In this document: positions 58,701 through 64,000 of the stretch, piece after piece
Numbering within the stretch: the first letter of the stretch is position 1
Layout of the letters: every line of letters begins with the position of its first letter
Source of the DNA: Haliclona indistincta
Lineage: Eukaryota > Porifera > Demospongiae > Haplosclerida > Chalinidae
Direction of reading: 5' to 3'
Assembly (NCBI GenBank): GCA_964017065.1
Contig: OZ024792.1
Coordinates: 7,063,754-7,127,753, forward strand
DNA length: 64,000 nt
Made by a program: the position numbers and the translations under genes
Notes under the pieces: generated by a model
Seen by the model: the letters and a program-made list of their open reading frames with translations, nothing else
The model's database searches: none
Told to the model about the DNA's origin: nothing

Positions 58701-61700
58701 TCTCCGTAGACAAAATTATCCACAGTTGACTGCCTAGAAGCTGATAGGTTACATCGTATGTCTAAAGAAATTGTGCAAGCAAGCTATGGACGCTATCTCG
58801 CTCGTTGTACTTGCTGTGCCCTGAACAACATAGACACGCCCAGTTGAATTAGTGGTCAGCACTGATTGGCTTCTGATTGCATAACTATTATACTGCATTG
58901 TGATTGCTGTACAGAAAGGTACAACAGCTGCAGTTTAACTTTACTGTGTATGTTTATTTTCTTTTCTCTACTCCTTACATCTCACTAGTATAATATTATG
59001 TAAAATGTTCATTGCCATTATTGAATACCATGTCAGATTTATTGTCTCTCATATGAGGTGCTGAACTTCGTAATAATTTTATAAGTCGTCAGCCACTAGC
59101 ATAGAGTTCAACTAGCAACAGCAGACTTTCATTACTGCTTGTGTATTTCAGTTCAGCGTATTTAGTCAGACAGGCATGTATGCATAACATTCCACCGAGG
59201 CATAAGCACCTTCGGTGCCTAGTTTATACAGGGTTGGGGTCAAGAACTTTGACACTTAATTGTACTTCAAAAATATGTGTAATTTTATGCTTTAGTGACC
59301 ATACTTGTTGTTAGTAGTGTTGTAAAAGTATTGGGGTTTAATTATGCCTCGGTGGGCGGAGCCACGAGGCATACAGTAGTCGTGGTGTCATTCTGTCAGT
59401 CAGTCAGTCAGTCAGTCATTCCGTCGCAACGATTTCTCGTCGCTCGCTGAAAACTAATCGCTGAAACAAGCAACACGGGTAGAAATCGATACTTGCACGG
59501 ATTTGAATTTTCAGAAGTTTGATTTTAAAGCTTAGTGTGTAAGTTACCGCGTGAATTGCTCACGGCTGGTTCAGTTTTGTAGCGCACGCTGAAAGTTAAG
59601 CTCTGAAACTAGCAATGCAAGTAGTACACGGTATTATCTCGCTCTAGAACATGTGAAAAATTTATACGAAGCTTAGTTCGTGAGTTATGGCGCAATTTGC
59701 TCACTCGCGATTGATCATGGCTGTTGCTGGCGATCTGGAGTTCTTCAAAGGCAAACAGTTGACTGCCAAGAAGCTGATAGGTTAGAATTTCACTACAGGA
59801 TAGCAGCGTATGTCTAAAGAAATTGTGTAAGCAAGCTATGGACGCTATCTGCTGTGCCTTGCACTCGAACTGAATATTACAGACACGCCCAGTTAAATTA
59901 GTGGTCAGCTTTGATTGGCTTCTGATTGCATAACTATTATACTGCTGTCTGCTGTACAGAAATGTATAATAGCTGCAGTCTACTGTGTATGAGATTTTTA
60001 ATGATAATAATATCATAATGATTATAATTATGACTTCCTGTACATGCTCAAATTTTATTTATTTTCTTTTCTCTACTCCTTACATCTCACTAGTATAATT
60101 ATGTAAAATAATCCTTGCCATTATTGAATACCATGTCAGATTTAATGTCTCTCACATGAGCTGCAAATTAAGCATGATAAACTTTAATTTGTGAACTTCG
60201 TAATGAGTTTATAAGTTGTCAGCCACTAACATAGTGTTCAACTAGCAACAGCAGACTTTCATTACTGCTTGTGTATTTCAGTTCAGCGTATTTAGTCAGA
60301 CAGGCATGTATGCATAACATTCCACCGAGGCATAAGCACCTTCGGTGCCTAGTTTTAGTTTAGCTATTGTTAAAGTAACATTGTTGGTGTCTTTTTAGTT
60401 ATAGTTATAATTTGTTAACAAGAAAATTAAGCACATTTTAGTTTTAGTTATTGTGAATTATTGTTATTGTTATTAGCGTGCTATTAGTATTAGCGAGATG
60501 TGTTACTTTTCAATAGAAATAACAGAATTGCCTTCTTAGCTGTGATAAGGTCTTGAAACATGTTGTATTACAGCAATCACATGAAAAAGATGCTATCAAT
60601 CATGTCTCACCTGATTGGTTTTTGCATTTTTAATCACTTTACAATAACTAAATGTCGGTCTAATTTTTAGTTTTAGTTATTAATAGTAAAGTTCAGTCTG
60701 GTAATATTAGTTATATTTTGTTATTGTTAACAATAATGATTTGACCCTTACTAAAATAGGTTTTAGTTTTAGTTATTGTTAACATTTACAACACTAATTG
60801 TTAGTATTTGCATTTGAATGTGTTTGGCTCTAACCATGAGCAAGAATGTTACTGTAGTTATGTTTGACTCTAACCATGAGCAAGAATGTTACTGTAGTTA
60901 TGTTTGACTCTAACCATGAGCAAGAATGTTACTGTAGTTATGTTTGGCTCTAACCCTGAGCAAGTATGTTACTGTAGTTATGTTTGACTCTAACCATGAG
61001 CAAGTATGTTACTGTAGTTATGTTTGACTCTAACCATGAGCAAGAATGTTACTGTAGTTATGTTTGGCTCTAACCCTGAGCAAGTATGTTACTGTAGTTA
61101 TGTTTGACTCTAACCATGAGCAAGTATGTTACTGTAGTTATGTTTGACTCTAACCATGAGCAAGTATGTTACTGTAGTTATGTTTGACTCTAACCATGAG
61201 CAAGTATGTTACTGTAGTTATGTTTGACTCTAACCATGAGCAAGTATGTTACTGTAGTTATGTTTGACTCTAACCATGAGCAAGTATGTTACTGTAGTTA
61301 TGTTTGACTCTAACCATGAGCAAGTATGTTACTGTAGTTATGTTTGACTCTAACCATGAGCAAGTATGTTACTGTAGTTATGTTTGACTCTAACCATGAG
61401 CAAGTATGTTACTGTAGTTATGTTTGACTCTAACCATGAGCAAGTATGTTACTGTAGTTATGTTTGACTCTAACCATGAGCAAGTATGTTACTGTAGTTA
61501 TGTTTGACTCTAACCATGAGCAAGTATGTTACTGTAGTTATGTTTGACTCTAACCATGAGCAAGTATGTTACTGTAGTTATGTTTGACTCTAACCATGAG
61601 CAAGTATGTTACTGTAGTTATGTTTGACTCTAACCATGAGCAAGTATGTTACTGTAGTTATGTTTGACTCTAACCATGAGCAAGTATGTTACTGTAGTTA

Positions 61701-62915
61701 TGTTTGGCTCTAACCATGAGCAAGTATGTTACTGTAGTTATGTTTGACTCTAACCATGAGCAAGTATGTTACTTGTATCTGAATCAGGTGAAGAATTGGC
61801 CGACTGGTCCAAAGGGACTCTTGTATGATCGTGAATGGATGATAGTGTCAGAGCAAGGTGTCTGCATGAGCCAGAAACAGGTACCAACCATGGCTCTACT
61901 CCAACCACATGTGGACCTCAACACAGGTACTCTCACTCTCACAAAGAAAGGTGAGTGCAACTTTTAACAAGGAACAAGTATCACTGTGTGTGTCATGCAG
62001 ATTCAGACCTCCCCAAGTTAGTTATACGCACCCAAACTGAAGAGGAGAAAGTATCAGGTGACCATTTGAACATGTGTCACACGAGAGTATGCGGAGACAG
62101 GTTTGTGGTAGTAAGCAGCAATCGAGTGAAAGGTAGTCTTGAGTTACAGAATACGAGGATATGGATGTGGTGAAGAGGTTTCAGAGTGGTTGACCAAGGC
62201 ACTCGGTAGAAGCTGCGAACTTGTCAGACAAGGAAAAGAAGAGAGAAAAAAAGATGGTGAGAAAAATCCGTACAACTTCATACAATAGTGCCTGGATGAT
62301 CTTCTATAGCTGGTGGTGTGATAGTCCCACTGTCCCTTACCAACAAAGCTCAGTATCTGCTAGTGTCTTCATCCAGTGTCAGACATCTGTACGAAGTTCT
62401 GTCACAAGAAGAAAAGGTATTTATCCACTTGTATGTGCCAGTTTGTACACACATGCCCTTGTGGTCTAGAGATGGGTTGGTCCCTGTCACGCTCAGGATT
62501 CTGCTACTACTACTACACAGCTTAGCGCCGAGGACTTGCTGCAGAGATTTCGACCTAATCTTGTAGTGAAGCAGAGAGATGATTTAGAACAGATGGAGCC
62601 ATTTGATGAGGACAACTGGACAGAGGTCACCATAGGAGGAAGATATTCATTGCAGGTATATTAAAATTTTTTGAATTTTAAAATTGTATGTTCATGCATA
62701 TGAATAATGCTTGCTATGTCCAGATGGTGGAGAGATGTTCGCGTTGTCAGATGGTGTGTGTGGATCAGTCTACTGGTACAAGGAGTTCGCAACCGCTGAA
62801 ATCTCTCCTAGCATTGCGAGGGAGCAAGGTAGCGTAGTGATATGCCCCACGACGCATTGTATACCCTTTATCTCAGGCTCAGTTCGGTATATATCTTGCT
62901 GCTAAAGCTACTTGA
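55762..62915 (+). CDS. MOCOS: Molybdenum cofactor sulfurase
   Basis: Thirteen exons (55762-55798, 55852-56773, 56820-57090, 57142-57258, 57309-57603, 57656-57723, 61788-61950, 62001-62100, 62150-62256, 62310-62416, 62521-62655, 62724-62828, 62877-62915) give 821 residues; human has 888. The NifS-like domain starts GITYLDHAGATLYS; the PLP lysine lies in SFYKIFGFPTGLGALLVRR; the persulfide Cys in HVRTGCFCNPGACQR. The MOSC part has LILYPVKSCSGFA, KGLLYDREWMIVSEQGVCMS, KAQYLLVSSSSVRHL and RCSRCQMVCVDQSTG, and ends AQFGIYLAAKAT. It swaps an oxo for a sulfido ligand on Mo so that xanthine dehydrogenase and aldehyde oxidase work. The C-terminus is shorter than in human. Intron 6 is about 4.1 kb and repeat-filled; all others are short. 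Confidence 0.97.
57751..58289. mobile_element. MITE-like element, copy 1
   Basis: Begins ATGCCTCGGTGGGCGGAGCC and ends TCACCGAGGCATCTGCACC plus a short hairpin, so GCCTCGGTG and CACCGAGGC are inverted ends. It starts with a small hairpin of its own. About 540 bp, no ORF that makes sense. Lies in MOCOS intron 6. Confidence 0.75.
58295..59224. mobile_element. MITE-like element, copy 2
   Basis: Same ends as copy 1 (ATGCCTCGGTGGG and CCACCGAGGCAT), the latter followed by the hairpin AAGCACCTTCGGTGCCTAG. About 930 bp, with a GTCT/GTGT-rich stretch after the first end and TTTCTCGTCGCTC. It directly follows copy 1. Non-coding. Confidence 0.75.
59344..60353. mobile_element. MITE-like element, copy 3
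   Basis: Same ends, about 1010 bp, with a CAGT/GTCA run after the first end. Its last 200 bp or so match copy 2 almost perfectly, including the GCACCTTCGGTGC hairpin. Non-coding, so any transposase must come from elsewhere. Confidence 0.75.
60354..60819. other. AT-rich low-complexity stretch in MOCOS intron 6
   Basis: Rich in TTTTAGTTATTGTTA-type words on the plus strand, between the third MITE-like element and the 40-bp minisatellite. No ORF or RNA seen. Confidence 0.6.
60820..61774. repeat. 40-bp minisatellite, about 24 units
   Basis: Unit core TTTGACTCTAACCATGAGCA, next GTATGTTACTGTAGTTATG. Early units have GAATG in place of GTATG and some have TTTGGC or CCCTGAG; later ones are nearly identical. 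The array runs into MOCOS intron 6's 3' end, about 13 bp short of the acceptor. It leaves an open frame that joins exon 7, but the encoded part is not MOCOS-like. Confidence 0.97.
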
Positions 62916-63209
62916 TCACAACCCACTCAATGTTCTATTGTCAAAATTCACAGTTGGAACAAACATGTTTTAGTAAAAATCAATTTATATCTGGAGAGAA
63001 ATACAACAAAATAAAAGCTGGTTTAAAAGGGATTTGTCCTATTAAAAACAGCTATATTTCTTATCAGCAAAGTTACAAAGCTTTCTAATGAAACTAACAT
63101 GGATATCTTAGTTACACACGTGGAAGAGTAGACCTCATGTTGTCTATTAATACATCTATTGACTACTGAATGACAGGCAAAGAAAACACGTTGAAAAGGT
63201 CAAATTTGC
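62916..63209. other. 294-bp convergent intergenic gap
   Basis: 3' flanks of MOCOS (plus) and the membrane-protein gene (minus). An AATAAAA near 63010 may be the MOCOS polyadenylation signal. No gene seen. Confidence 0.5.
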
Positions 63210-64000
63210 CTAGAGGAATGGATGGATGCAGTAGCCAAATATGATGAGGAACAATACGACAGCCAACAGTATACTACCAATGACCAAGAAGATGTAGTCG
63301 CCGACTTGGAGGTAATAGTTTATAGGGTTGGGGTTGCTGGCAAAACTGTATTCCGGTTGAACCCCGGCAGCAGTCACGTTACCTACAGATCAGTGGGTTA
63401 AGTAAGGTTGAGATGTTGGGTTATTCTCACCTGGATAAATTCCGATGATTACTGGGTAAACCGTTGGATCAACGCCATCAGATTGCGAAGCTCCAGGATG
63501 AAGGGCATTAGCTCTGTCAAACATATCCAAAAACTCCAGGTTGAGGGCTATCACTCTCGATGATTGTTCAGGATAGTTGACGACTAGATTATTGGCGCTA
63601 TCATAGATTCGCACGAGATTCGTTCGGAATCGATCAGCCATGTTTGTGCCCGTGAAGGCGGTTGATCCATAAATGCGAATCACAGGTCTGCAAGTATACA
63701 AAAATGATAAACTTAGCCACACTATCACATGACATGTTAAGGTTTAGAAACTGTGTCAACTGTTGGAATAATGCTCGCCAGTCTCGTAGCAAAAACTGTG
63801 CCGGGGTGAAAAGCATGCACACTGTTGTATAAAATCTGATCGGGCACAAAATTAATGGTCACAGCTTTGTCAAGACGCTAGCACATGAGACTACCACACA
63901 ATACACTTACCCTTCATTGAAAGTGGTAAGACTGTAAGTATCGTACGTTCCTAGGCACAAATTGCTCATATCAACAGTAGGCGTAGCACCACCATCATTC
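63210..64000 (-). CDS. C-terminal part of a single-pass membrane protein, 5' end outside the window
   Basis: Exons 63911-64000, 63752-63835, 63431-63687 and 63210-63382, whose phases join cleanly into 200 residues, stop TAG at 63210-63212. The ectodomain has NDGGATPTVDMSNLCLG, then RIYGSTAFTGTNMADRFRTN and YPVIIGIYPGNVTAAG. The last exon holds a membrane helix (YIFLVIGSILLAVVLFLIIF) and a tiny tail (GYCIHPFL). It is probably type I with a very short cytosolic end. I do not recognise the family; the beta-strand-like ectodomain recalls extracellular sponge proteins but no TSP1 or Ig is visible. Exon 63752-63835 could also be read in a second, quite protein-like frame, so its sequence is the least certain. 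Confidence 0.7.

Noticed and set aside
60820..61774. CRISPR-like repeat array
   Set aside because: A 40-bp head-to-tail minisatellite with no spacers.
61704..61967. Open frame reading from the 40-bp array into MOCOS exon 7
   Set aside because: The unit length is not a multiple of three and the array part has no MOCOS similarity; a clean acceptor at 61787 gives the correct phase with exon 6.
63770..63880. Alternative frame with RLDKAVTINFVPDQILYNS in the right-edge membrane gene
   Set aside because: It looks protein-like, but no GT/AG pair joins it in phase to both neighbours, while the frame chosen fits at both ends.

Overview
The window looks like a stretch of a compact metazoan nuclear genome, most like a demosponge of the Amphimedon type. 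That placement is an inference. Protein genes are split by very short introns (commonly 48-60 bp) with GT/AG borders. Neighbouring genes alternate strand and are often under 150 bp apart. The gene set is animal: TP53BP1, an X11/Mint APBA protein, PIAS, LINS1, PIGBOS1 and Spinster. No bacterial operons, phage genes or CRISPR arrays were seen.

Region 1 (1-13.2 kb, all minus strand) is a cluster of three related genes for secreted or cell-surface proteins. Each has a split signal peptide, a dibasic KR/RR site, a TSP1 repeat, one very long exon of repeated roughly 110-160 residue beta-rich modules with T/S/P linkers, and a second TSP1 repeat. The copy at 1-4657 goes on into Ig domains and leaves the window. 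The copy at 5037-9594 is complete. The copy at 10000-13236 has a nonsense codon in its first TSP1 exon. Introns here carry a 22-bp minisatellite and the arms of an inverted repeat of about 600 bp.

Region 2 (13.4-56 kb) is housekeeping and regulatory: TFIP11 (splicing), a LanC-like protein, two tandem SP-RING SUMO ligases (one a clear PIAS, one divergent with a KOW-like segment), DET1, LINS1, DDX46 (splicing), PIGBOS1 head-to-head with PIGB, a 53BP1 homologue, a Spinster transporter, a WSCD-like sulfotransferase, an X11/Mint adaptor with a tRNA-Val(CAC) in one intron, a large coiled-coil protein and PGGT1B. Seven divergent pairs share gaps of 56-189 bp, and most convergent pairs are separated by 26-117 bp.

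Region 3 (55.7-64 kb) holds MOCOS, whose sixth intron is about 4.1 kb and filled with three MITE-like elements and a 40-bp minisatellite ending at the splice acceptor. The last feature is the 3' end of a single-pass membrane protein on the minus strand. For TFIP11, LANCL, DDX46, SPNS, MOCOS, WSCD, the divergent SP-RING gene and the TSP1 genes, the exon lengths add up to uninterrupted frames (apart from the one nonsense codon), which supports the models.
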